Source: Nilaparvata lugens (lineage: Eukaryota > Arthropoda > Insecta > Hemiptera > Delphacidae). Taken from it: a stretch of 64,000 nt of DNA. The stretch spans positions 63,101,963 through 63,165,962 of the forward strand of contig NC_052508.1 of the NCBI RefSeq assembly GCF_014356525.2, written 5' to 3'. The translations under genes were made by a program, and so were the position numbers. The notes beneath the pieces are model-generated. The model saw only the letters and a list, made by a program, of their open reading frames with translations. It was not told the origin of the DNA and made no database searches. Shown piece by piece: positions 21,248-31,458 of this stretch; the stretch's first letter is position 1, and each line of letters starts with the position of its first letter.

Positions 21248-21984
21248 TGTATAGTTGATTATACAATGAGAATTTTCTATGATTTGGAGAATTGTTATTG
21301 CTAAGAGGAAGAGGGAAGAGTAGGGAAGGAAATATAAATGAGAATATTTGAGACAAAGAAATGGGAAGCGAGAATATATGAAGATGAAGGTTGAGCGGAT
21401 TGAATAGGGAAGAAAATAAGTGAGAGCAAGGAATGATAAATAAGTAGGTATAAGAATCAACAGGATTATAGAAGAAGAGGCAAATAAGCAGTGGGACAAT
21501 GAGGTGGCAGGCTTGAAGGGAATGATGAAATGTGGGAGAGGATGATCGGAGGCAAAGAGAGAGGACATGACTGTCGAAGATATTCAGTGGAATAGCTCTT
21601 GAAATTAAGTGGATTGGAAAAATAACAATCCACAAGAAAACTATACTGTATAATGAACATAGATCATAATTGACCGAGCGAAGTGAGGTCTAAGATTCAA
21701 GTCGAAGGTTTGGCATTTCTCTTAATGTTTAAATGTTTGAATGTTTAAATGTTTGAATGATTGAATGTTTGAATGTTTAAATGTTTAATGTTTGAATGTT
21801 TAAATGTTTATGTGTTGCGCATTTACGGCGGAACGCGGAAATAGATTCTCATGAAATTTGACAGGTATGTTCCTTTTTAAATTGCGCGTCGACGTATACA
21901 CAAGAGTTTTGGAAATTTTGCATTTCAAGGATAATATAACAGGAAAAAGGAGCCTCCCTCATACGCTAATATTAAAGTAAAAAT

Positions 21985-22632
21985 CTGGTGTGGCGCACTC
22001 ACACAACTTTCCTTGCCGTTATGAAAATTGATCACCTGACGCTAGTGTTCCCGTGCATCTCAAGTCTACTATTCAAAGATTTGAGCCAGCTGGTGACAGG
22101 GCAATAACGCTGGAGACACACATGAGGTCTGCTATCTCTTCATAGTGAATGATTTAATAGAATGAACAATAATTTGCAATTGAATAATCACATTTTCTCG
22201 AATTTAGAGCTTATTTTTAATTTTAGGTGAAAATGTTAATGAACATTAATTGTAGAGATTTTCATGCTCAATCTACTCCATTTGATTTTTTTCGTTTCAA
22301 TTGTATCTGAAGCCTGATAATTGGGAATCTATCTGCATTGATGAGGCGAAGCTCCTGAAAATTTTACAGATATGGGACTTGTGGCAGTTGATAGAGCTTA
22401 TCGATGACTATTTTAGGTATGAATTTGATCAAAATCGTTGGAGCCGTTTTCGAAAAATTGCAAAAAACCCTATTTTTGACAACATTTTCGCCATTTTAGC
22501 CGCCATTTTGAATTGCATCAGATCGAAATTGCTCGTGTCGGATACTTATATCGTAAGGACCTTAAGTTCCAAATTTCAAGTCATTCCGTTAATTGGGAGA
22601 TGAGATATCGTGTACACAGACGCACATACACT

Positions 22633-22692
<60 letters not shown>

Positions 22693-22828
22693 GACCAATA
22701 CCCAAAAACCACTTTTTGGACTCAGGGGACCTTGAAACGTATAGAAATTTAGAAATTGGGGTACCTTAATTTTTTTCGGAAAGCAATACTTTCCTTACCT
22801 ATGGTAATAGGGCAAGGAAAGTAAAAAT
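21985..22828 (+). mobile_element. B element, copy 1 (844 bp), Helentron/HINE-like
   Basis: Starts CTGGTGTGGCGCACTC and ends GGCAAGGAAAGTAAAAAT. A 12-bp word ACTTTCCTTGCC at 22006..22017 is exactly inverted at 22811..22822, so the inverted repeats are subterminal and unequally placed. Just before the 3' end is a near-palindrome (22789..22821). The middle holds (CA)n. No ORF. Asymmetric subterminal repeats, a microsatellite core and a 3' stem-loop are the layout of Helentron-associated elements (DINE-1-like). Inserted in family A after AAAAAT. Class is inference; the element boundaries are supported by four copies. Confidence 0.75.
22629..22690. repeat. (CA)n microsatellite in B
   Basis: About 60 bases of CA. 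Equivalent positions in the other B copies are about 50 bp (40926..40975), about 360 bp (51165..51520) and about 18 bp (58367..58384). Confidence 0.95.
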
Positions 22829-22985
22829 CAGACTATAAAATTATTCATCATAAATCAGCTGACAAGTGATTACACAGATGTTTGGAGAAGCCAGTCTATT
22901 GCTGTATTTCCATCAGGTCTATAGTTCCATCAGGTACTTGTGGATGAGAATACTGCGTGAGGTCTACCGTTCACAGAACTACTAG

Positions 22986-24560
22986 TATTGATTATACTTT
23001 ATACCTGATGAACTTGATAAGAGTATTATGGGGAGAGGAGATGCAGGACAAGAACAAATTAAAGGTTTTTTAACAAAATTCATTGGAAGAAGAAGGGCAA
23101 AATTATACAAAGAGAGAATATAGACATGGAAGAACATAGACAAAGAACATAGAAGATTACCAGTCACAAGATGAAAATTGAATTTAAGAGCAGGAGATAT
23201 TTAATAGGAAAATTATGAATTTTAGGGAGACGAAGGAGGAGAGATGATAAAGTGAGGAAGAAAAGGAAAACAGAAACAATAACAAGTACACGAACAAAAA
23301 GAGGAAAAGGAACGTGTGATTGACAGAAAAAGCTAAAAAGGGGAATAACTAGAAGGCGCCAAGAATTTGGTAAAGACAATGTACCGACAAATTGACAGTA
23401 CAGTAGTGTCTTTGACCTTGTGAACTTGATCAGTTGCTGATTGTGGAGGGGGAGGAGGAGTTGAAATTGTGGTGGGAGGAGGGGGAGTTGTAAGTTGAGG
23501 TGGAGAGGACAGGAGAGGGTAATTTTGACACCGAGCACAGCTGGATCGGACTGTCATTAGCTGCAGAGGTAATGAGAGTCCATGTTCCAGTTCACTTCAC
23601 ACCGATTCTGTTCATGATGATTGACTCTGTTGTTTTCAAACTCGACATTCTTCTAGCAACTGATTTGTGATTCGTTGAGTTTATCCAGTTAAACACACAT
23701 ATGGCCAGTTGCACGTATGTCTGTTAAGTATGGACATTAACGCCGATTAACAAATCAGCGTTAGTTTTACGGATTCATTTCTGTTCCACAAAGATCGGTT
23801 AGTTTTTAATCACGAGTAAGTTTTCCGGTTAACTAACCAAGATTTTAACAACATTTTCATAGGTGAAGGGGGGAGTTAGGGGGTTAGGTTTTTGCTTTGA
23901 TATGACAATATGCAAACTTGGTAATTTTCAACATCAGTTGAATAACAACCGTTATATTTTATTTATTGTATTATTCAAAAGTACTCTTTCTTTCATTGAA
24001 TAAAATAATGATATATTGATTATTATATCGAATTCAAATTATCATTGGATAATAATATTATCATCAAAATAGAATGATGATTGGCTCCAGTTACAGTGCT
24101 CGGTAACCATCATCACGAAGAACGTTACATTCTTCATGATAAAACTTTGAATTTCCAACGTTACCTTCATTGATATTTTTAGACAAAATCTAGGAGCAGA
24201 ACTCATCATGAACTTGAACTTCAGAATTCTGAATCAGTATCAATTGAATATCCAATATAAGATTTGTTGATATTAAGTCCTGCATTTATGAAAATTAGTC
24301 ATTCATTACTCCGTTAGAATAGTCTATTTTAATACTGGTAAAAGCTACACATGAAATGAGTGAACGCGAAGACAAACTTAAGAGAACGATCAAGATGACA
24401 ATGATGTTAGCTTATAGATGGAGGAAAGAGGATTCCGCCTGGATGAGATATGTGATGAATCAAAAGACAAGGCAAGAAAGAATTATTATTGAATGAGCAT
24501 TTTTGTGAATGGGGTTGAGAATGTTCGCAGTAATGGAAATCGTGTGCAGGATATGAGTCC
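22986..24560. other. No gene seen
   Basis: 23160..23530 is purine-rich with low-complexity frames. At 23703..23760, GGCCAGTTGCACGTATGTC with ATTAACGCCGATTAAC resembles one end of a widespread insect MITE, but I could not find the opposite end. The rest is AT-rich. Confidence 0.45.
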
Positions 24561-24656
24561 TCTCCTTCTTCTTCTTCTTCTTCTTCTTCTTCTTCTTCTT
24601 CTTCTTCTTCTTCTTCTTCTTCTCCTTTTTCTTCTTCTTCTTCTTCTTCTTCTTTC
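24561..24656. repeat. TTC/GAA microsatellite
   Basis: Nearly pure (TTC)n on the + strand. Confidence 0.95.
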
Positions 24657-26188
24657 GTTTTCTCGAATGACACTGGAGGAGTGAAATTAATGTGACCATT
24701 ATGAGGCCACAGGACAGTCAACGAGGATTGATCGGTCAACACTCATATCCGTACTGATATGAGGGAGAACAATGGCAAGGAGACAATGAGGGGATGATGA
24801 TGGAATGAGGAAAACAAAGGAGAATGGAAAAAGAGTGGGCAATGACAATAACAGATATAACTCATGTGTGACTTGGTTGGAGAGGTCAACTGATTCAGAG
24901 GATTACTTCAGTCAATATTCGAACAATTTCTGCAAATGATCAGTATTCGTTCGAAGTTTATTAAAAGTTAAATTTCAAATTATTTTTCAATTTAAATTGT
25001 ATGATACAATTGCAAGAAAAAAGATGCTGTGGTATTTTTACACATATAACAGCAGTACCTGATCCTGTTCATTTTGAATTATGACTTGTCTATTTTATGA
25101 TCTAAGATTCTGTTCAAAGAGTAAACTATCGTGAGTGAAAGGTACGCAGTAGACAGGATAAATAAGTTTGAAAATACTAGTAAATTCATTCAATTTCACT
25201 TTTAATAGAGTTGTCATTTCTCAACTGAAGTTTTATACCACACCATAGCCATAGTATATTTATTTATTTATGAGGTTAGCACAAACAATACAACGATCGG
25301 AAAGAAAAGCAGGCTATTGCACAAAACCTCTTCAATTTTTTAATTTAGTTTCACCACTTAATAGTGGGCCTCTACTTCTATTAGTACTTCTATTAGAATC
25401 AATAATCACTACTGAAAGTAGCTTGAAGATCTCCTAAATTCTATTAATCTATGTATATCTGCAAGCACGAGTGAATACCAACGATCAATGGAATGAAAAA
25501 CAATAATCTAAGTTATGTAATATCTGTAACAAAACAGCCTTTATCCATTGAATTGTAACTTTTCATTTGAAATTACAAACAATCTATAAAAAACTCCTAA
25601 AGCTTTGATTCTAGAATTGTTATAATTCAGCTATGAGGTGCGTCGTAATCAAATCGAATCGAGTACCATTATTAAATAAGTGATGTATTGGAAGTGGGGA
25701 ATTTGGAATAATTTACACTTGACCTTTGAGAGAGAAAACGTCCCATGGAACAACTGAATGAGAGTTACGGTGTATGCTGTATTACATACACAGAGGGTCA
25801 GCATAGCATAGCACTGCACATTATCACGAATATTTATTCATGTTTCGAGCAGACAATAGTGTGCCTGAAATGCCCCCCCAGGGATAAGAAAGTGAGAGAG
25901 AGCAAGAAAACGAGCGAGGAAGAGAGAGTGTGAGAGAGAGAAATTGCAGTTTGACCATCTTGGAATGTGCCTTAATTTGAGGCGTAGTCTGATCGCTTTC
26001 ATCATTGTGGTTTGTGCATATTAAGTGGAGAGGAAGATGATGACGAAGGAGAGAGAAGAATGTATAGAGAGAGATAGAAATGGGGAGGAGTGGAAGAGAG
26101 GAATGGTCAGCGAGGTGGAACGGGAGGATGAAGAGAATATGGGGGAGATGTGGAATAAAGAAGATCAGAGTAAGAGGGGACGATGAAA
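24657..26188. other. No gene seen; AT-rich
   Basis: AT-rich with short TTTATTTATTTA at 25256..25270. 25880..25945 has (GA)n-like runs. No exon signal recognised. Confidence 0.45.
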
Positions 26189-26600
26189 AGAAGAAAAAGA
26201 AGAAGAAGAAGAAGAAAAAGAATAAGAAGAAAAAGGATAAGAAGAAGAAGAAGAAGAAGAAGAAGGAGGAGGAGGAGGAGGAGGAGGAGGAGGAGGAGGA
26301 GGAGAAAAAGAAGAAGAAAAAGAAAAATAAGAAAGGGGAGGAGGATTGGTTGAAGAAGGAAAAGGAAAATAAGAAAGGGGAGGAGAGGATAAGTTGAAGA
26401 AGAAGGAGAAGAAGAGGAGGAAGAAGAAGATGAAGAAGAAGAAGAAGAGGATGAAGAAGAAGATGAAGTAGAAGAAGAAGAAGAAGAAGAAGAAGAAGAA
26501 GAAGAAGAAGAAGAAAAAGAGAAGAGAGAAGAAGAAAAAGAGAAGGCGGAAGAAAAGAAGGAGAAGAAGATAAAGAAGAAAGAGAATAAGGAGAAGAACA
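26189..26600. repeat. Long GAA/GGA purine tract
   Basis: About 410 bases of GAA, GGA and AAG repeats on the + strand, with a (GGA)n block at about 26264..26303. The 299-codon minus-strand frame across it is a composition artefact. Confidence 0.95.
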
Positions 26601-26757
26601 TGGTTGAAGCTGAAAGATTACTTGGAAACGGTAAGGCACGGAATCTAGACTACATAGTAGAATCCAGTTTGAGCATAAATTATGCATGTGTAAATCATGG
26701 CTGTTACATCGTGCATTGATCACACCTATGCGAGATCAGTTTTATATCCTTTATAAC

Positions 26758-27030
26758 TTATCTCTTGAAATTAGTTATTTGTGCAACTAGTGCGCAAAGT
26801 GACAGTTTGCTGCACCGAAAGAAACGTTTTCGCCACACTGCACAGAAAGCAGCTGTTTTCCAGTCCCTACAAAGATCTGAAAGACCTTGTTTGCAGATGA
26901 CGTCAGAAAAGGGTTTCTTTCCAGGTCTAGGCCAGAAAGTTGTCTCTTTCCAGCCGCTCATGGAAGTAGTTAATAAGTCATCCACTAGATCGGGCGAGTG
27001 TCCACTTTCATCATCAGCTGAAGTCGCCAT
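26758..27030 (-). CDS. Hypothetical 90-aa ORF of element H1
   Basis: Starts at a real ATG (27030) with an acidic, Ser-rich N-terminus (MATSADDESGHSPDLVDDLL), then Trp/Phe- and Lys/Arg-rich sequence with several cysteines. The matching ORF in H2 is 54631..54921 (+), 96 residues, with a short insertion and a few substitutions. No domain recognised. Divergent to the ORF at 27125, with 94 bp between the starts, which could be a shared promoter. Expression is unproven. Confidence 0.35.
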   Translation of the reverse strand: MATSADDESGHSPDLVDDLLTTSMSGWKETTFWPRPGKKPFSDVICKQGLSDLCRDWKTAAFCAVWRKRFFRCSKLSLCALVAQITNFKR

Positions 27031-27930
27031 GATTCCAGTTCCAGTTTCGAATCAAACTAATTCGCTTTGCAACCAGTTTTATTCAATTATTTATTGTTGA
27101 TTAGTGCATTCCGAATTTTCAAAAATGCTTGAAGATGACTGTGGTATTCCAAGTGAAATTTTAAAAGAATCTGAAATCCTGACAGCAAATCTTCTACCAC
27201 TAAAATCAAGAGATAGGTACAATAGCTTAACGAGTATTCTTTATTTTGTATTCTTTATTTATTTTGTCAGCAATACCTGTAGTGTGGCGAAAAATATCGT
27301 TCGCACCACGGGCAAAAATGTTTTTCCAGCTCTCAATCTTTTCTAGTCCTCGGCCTACGGCCTCGGACTTGAAAACCGATTTCGAGCTGGAAAAATCTCA
27401 TTTTCTGCTTTAGGTGCGAAATATACTAGTACGCCCGAGCCGTAGGCGAGGGCGGAATGGTTTCTTGAGTGCAGCAGAGGAACTTTGCGCACGTATTTCA
27501 CATGAAATTTTTCCCACAGTTACCATTGAATATGAAAAGTGGGTAATTATGGGTAAAATTCCCTGAAATCCATCAAATGTTTTTCTGTGTAATTTTATTA
27601 TTAATAAAAACCTTAATTCATTTAAAATTGAATAAAAATAATGTAGTAAATGAATGAAGGCGGCACTCATGTGGTGGCTGTCGCTGTCATCGTTGTCCAT
27701 TCTGCCATATTATAACGTGCACCACAGTCAGTGTTACCAACTTAATTTTGATTTTGCTGCACTGGTGCTCCATAATAACGTACTAACTATTTTGCGTTGA
27801 CATGCTGCAAATCTGGAGTACGCAAAGTACTCACTTTGCGCACTAGTGCGGAAAAGTGATTCTTTGTGGCCTGCAATCAGTGCAGAAATGGTCACTTTTC
27901 AGGGTATCTGTAGGAAAAATAAATTTCAAG
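26770..27930 (+). mobile_element. Element H, copy 1 (H1), with divergent ORFs
   Basis: A 1.1-kb repeat found again in reverse at 53745..54912. Near its ends are 16-bp inverted repeats CTAGTGCGCAAAGTGA (26787..26802) and its complement (27831..27846). The interior has GC-rich direct-repeat words (CCTCGGCCTACGGCCTCGG at 27350, and GCCCGAGCCGTAGGCGAGGG at 27433). Two ORFs point away from a 94-bp gap (see next entries). No target duplication could be fixed. Likely a non-autonomous DNA element. Confidence 0.7.
27125..27346 (+). CDS. Hypothetical ORF of element H1, possible tyrosine-recombinase N-terminal remnant
   Basis: The first ATG in frame is 27125 (the frame is open upstream from 27104 without ATG). 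Residues 1-35 read CGIPSEILKESEI then LLPLKSRDRY. The 'LLP-KS--(R)Y' pattern after a helix resembles the start of the N-terminal domain in Crypton-like/QRICH1-like tyrosine recombinase proteins; that match is from memory and is weak. The expected continuation is missing: the frame runs into Phe/Val-rich sequence and stops. The H2 copy (54315..54536) differs at five bases across the wider 80-codon frame (27104..27346), four of them changing residues, so there is no sign of protein-level constraint. Confidence 0.35.
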   Translation: MLEDDCGIPSEILKESEILTANLLPLKSRDRYNSLTSILYFVFFIYFVSNTCSVAKNIVRTTGKNVFPALNLF

Positions 27931-29195
27931 ATGGTATATCAATTGAAATACCTAAAATTCTATAAGAAGAAGAACAGTATCGTACAATACAACACATATC
28001 GCAAATAGTATCCAAATGTCACTCCACTGTCAATATTCAACAAGCAGCACTGTGGTTCAGATATGAAGAAAGATAAAAATCTCGGTACCCTCTCTGAATC
28101 ATTCTATCACAACATGTTTCAACATTGATACCATCTTCAAGTGTGGTTCAGATGCTTGGATTGCCATGTTCCACCATATCTCCAGGCTCAGACGATACCT
28201 CTTGAAATAACTTCTGCAATATGATATCATTTCACGAGAAAAATGTTGGCCTTTTGGAGAACTTTTTTATACAGAAATTCTATGGAAAATTGCAAATTAT
28301 CAAAAACCTCTTCAGAATTAAATTAATTCTACAAAAATTTGCAGATTAACTGCAGTTTATAAAATTTAAAAATAGTATATTTTCAATGGAGGAATAATGA
28401 TTATGGGAGTTATCCATGAAATAAAGTACAAGTATCAATACTCTAATACTATTTATTTCACTGATATTGATACCAATGCTAGCCAGAAAGTAATCAGTCA
28501 ATAACTATGAGTTTCAAAGATAAATAAATGAATGTTTTTTCCCAAAAAAAACTAAAACTACAACATCAATTACACAAAATATTAGATAAATTACAATATC
28601 ACATACAATAGTTGGTTACAAAAAATCATTTATTAAGATAGAGCAACATTCATATTATTGGATACAGCATCAGGGTGGATGATTATTAATAATTCATAAT
28701 GACATGCAACTCAGTAAGGTATCCATAATATGAACCAAAAATTCTAATAGGACAATCATTATGAAATAGTAGCATAGCTATTCTACTACGCATAGCATAA
28801 CATGATATAACTATGCATAGCATAGCATAACTTTATAGAAGTATAACATACCTTCTTCAGTCTCGTCTACATCCTCTTTTTAAGTCATGATTTGATGCAG
28901 CAAGAGATAATATTGACAAATGATTTGATGTTTGGATAGGCATAGACTGACATGCCTGATATATGTCATACAGATAGATTGATATATCATAGGCCTCTCT
29001 ACAATATGGGTAGTAGTAAAAAAGATATGAAGAATATTAATGATAGCAGTAGGAAAAGTAAGAGAAAAAGACAGTTCTGAAGACATTTGCATGAAGGGAG
29101 GATGATGATGATGATGATGAAAATAATGATGAATATGATAATGATAATGAATTGGTATACATTGATTTGATTGAATAAGACAATGAATGACAATT
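27931..29195. other. No gene seen; AT-rich
   Basis: AT-rich, with short iterations of CATAGCATAAC/CTATGCATAGCATAG at 28765..28840 and (GAT)n near 29100..29125. No exon-like segment. Confidence 0.45.
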
Positions 29196-29345
29196 TCAAT
29201 TCAATTCAATTTATTTATTTCCATCAAAAAATACATCAATAAAACATTTACATCTCAATTCAATAACAAATATTTTCAGGAAATAAATATTCCCCCACAT
29301 AGACTATTGGTCCGTGTGTGGGGGAAGAATTCCTATCTATAATAA
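29196..29345 (-). mobile_element. Probable LINE 3' end with (AATTG)n tail and 3'-UTR hairpin
   Basis: On the minus strand TTCCCCCACACACGGACC folds with the complement of CCCCCACATAG (29291..29325). AATAAATAAATTGAATTGAA (29215..29196) then forms the tail. The layout is typical of LINE 3' ends; no RT residues are present. Confidence 0.4.
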
Positions 29346-29504
29346 CTGTAAAATAAAAAACTCCTGCAAAAAAATGCATCATTCGTAGGCATCAGAATCA
29401 TGGAATGGAAACTTGTTATGAAGTATGGAATCTCAGACATGAATATTAACTGGAGTGGATGGAATAGCGTTTAAAGTAATTATTGTGAAATTGATGATAC
29501 TTAA

Positions 29505-29668
29505 AGGTGCATACAGATTTACGCGCCTCGAACATGAGCAATTCACTTTTTATCAGCTGATGCCAAGCTTTTCATATCTGTATCTTACCGTTTCTGTAAA
29601 AAAGCAGATATTGTAAGCTGATTAAAAGTGAATTGCTCATGTTCGCGGCGCGTATATCTGTACGCACC
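29505..29668. mobile_element. TTAA-flanked MITE family I, copy 1
   Basis: Begins AGGTGCATACAGATTTACGC and ends with the matching inverted arm CGTATATCTGTACGCACC. Left flank is TTAA (29501..29504); right flank TCAA is presumably a mutated TTAA. Arms of about 55 bp include GAACATGAGCAATTCACTTT. No ORF. Confidence 0.8.
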
Positions 29669-29672
29669 TCAA

Positions 29673-30482
29673 GTTACGTCAGACCACGGAATAAGCATAC
29701 AAGCATAAGTAGTGCTTCTTTCCTCTGTGGTCAGGCTATGCGTACATTAGACTTATGTACTGCCATAGAATAAACTATCTAGAAGTTTTCTCTGGTACTT
29801 GTAGAGATGGAGGTGTAGTCCCACAATAAGTCATACAACACTCAAAACAGAAGTTCAATTAATTTGAACTATTTATAATGATGATGATTATTGATGAGTT
29901 TTGTATTGCGGTGTAATGCAAATATCATTGAATAGAAAATGTCTCACAAAGACTTCTATTTGAAAAAAAGTACGTAGGTGGATGATAAGTGATTGGTAAT
30001 TATCTGTCTGAGCTACTGAAATCAGAACGGCATTTTAAAAATAATGATTCACAATATCTAATATCGTAGATCATGGTCACGTACACTTTGATTGTCCAGC
30101 AGTCACTACTAAGATTATCAAAATATCATACTATTAAGATTATATTATATTATATCATTATATTAATATTAATATCATTATATTAATGCTTGGTCCATTA
30201 ATTTTCTGGGCGGATAAAGCGCTCTGAACGTTCTGAATAGTTCAAAAACGCTCCTTAAACTTCCAGAAAATATCTTAAATTCCGCTAATATCAGATAAAG
30301 TTCTAGAAGATCATTGCAGATAAGTTTAAGAACTTTGTTGTAAGGATATACCATCAATTAACTTTGCTATCTAGTATAGATTCTATTACAGATACAAACC
30401 TAGATTCTTATCTGTTATCCGAGCCATATTTGTAATAATATATCAACAATCTAGTTGATCTATGGTTATTTCGGTGATAGTC
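29673..30482. other. No gene seen; AT-rich
   Basis: Contains a (TATTA)-rich patch at 30140..30190 and a weak inverted pair (GACCACGGAATAAGC / CCTCTGTGGTC, 29691..29745). Nothing codes. Confidence 0.45.
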
Positions 30483-30486
30483 TTAA

Positions 30487-30649
30487 GGTGCGTACAGATT
30501 TACGCGCCGCGAACATGAGCAATTCACTTTTAATCAGCTGATTATATCTGTATTTTTACAGAAACGGTAAGATACATATATAAAAAGCTTGGCATAAGCT
30601 GATTAAAAGTGAATTGCTCATGTTCGCGGCGCGTAAATCTGCACGCACC
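30487..30649. mobile_element. TTAA-flanked MITE family I, copy 2 (163 bp)
   Basis: Flanked by TTAA at 30483..30486 and 30650..30653. TIRs of about 54 bp (GGTGCGTACAGATTTACGC inward) differ at very few positions. The TTAA duplication and GG...CC ends fit piggyBac-type non-autonomous elements (Kolobok is the alternative). Confidence 0.85.
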
Positions 30650-30653
30650 TTAA

Positions 30654-31458
30654 TATTAGGTCTACTCTTAAGTGATACCGTAATATAAATTTTCATTATT
30701 TTTAATATGATAATATCCAGTTATTATAATCAATCGGTTGTACTACCTCTACATTTGAGGTCACATACACTTTCCTATTGTTCCTTTCCCAATCATTCAT
30801 AGTTGAGAATGATAATGTAATCAATGTTTGAATAAATAAATAAATATTGAAATAATATTCAACTCTAGTTCTTGTGCAAGGTTTTGTGAAGTGAGTGTGA
30901 AGAGGGGGAACCAAGTACTGGAGTAATAGTTAATAATATTTTACAACAATAGACCAGAGCTCCGACAATAATAACACCATGAAATTGTCAACCTCATTGT
31001 TAATAATAATTAGAAGACGCGGCTGCAATATAATAATATCGTCGAGACCATTATTTTTTCTCTCGCCGCCATCTTTTGAAAACACTCTACAACAATGGTG
31101 TTAATTTCTGTGCTTTCTTTTAGAGCAGGCCAATTTTGTTCAGGAGTACGTGACAGCATCAAGGATGGTTGGCTGCTCAGTTGAGACTGACACAATTAAC
31201 CTTTTTTTCAGAAACAAAAAAGTGGAGAATGAGTCTTTTTCAACGTCATTTCATTGGATAATTAGCAGGAGAGCCGTAGTTGAAAAGCGTGTCTGTGTAA
31301 TGTGATAATTGCGATAGATTGGTTGGGTTCTGATTTGACCAAATTTGTACAGATGTTGTATTGGAGAGTCATGAACTAGAAATAGAAATTAGTTTTAGAT
31401 GAGAACAGAGAAACCCGATACCAGAGAAAATCTATACTATTGCTTTATTCTATGCATA
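30654..31458. other. No supported gene; one weak exon-like spot
   Basis: TTTCTGTGCTTTCTTTTAG (31109..31127) looks like a splice acceptor and is followed by a 59-codon open stretch (QANFVQEYVTASRMVG...). I found no donor or homology, so it is not called. Confidence 0.35.

Larger units (their letters stand above)
19242..22049 (+). repeat. Segmental duplication, copy 2 (about 2.8 kb)
   Basis: Direct repeat of 14406..17201, from ATTGGTTCGCATTTAG to ACGCTAGTGTT. In this copy the B element and family A continue intact beyond 22049, while copy 1 is broken there by the palindrome. Confidence 0.9.
21669..22985 (-). mobile_element. Dispersed repeat family A, copy 4, split by a full B element
   Basis: Family A runs 21669..21984 and resumes at 22829..22985 (CAGACTATAAAATTATTCAT ... 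TCACAGAACTACTAG). Joining the two halves gives the sequence seen uninterrupted at 8846..8890 and 17997..18040. Confidence 0.8.

Noticed and set aside
23703..23760. MITE end with GGCCAGTTGCACG
   Set aside because: Resembles a common insect MITE terminus, but no matching inverted end was found within several kilobases.
25824..26723. 299-codon minus-strand frame
   Set aside because: Almost entirely Ser/Leu/Phe encoded by the GAA/TTC tract; a composition artefact.
31109..31310. Exon after an acceptor-like TTTCTGTGCTTTCTTTTAG
   Set aside because: The open stretch has no good donor and no recognisable homology, and it ends in AT-rich sequence; chance is likely.
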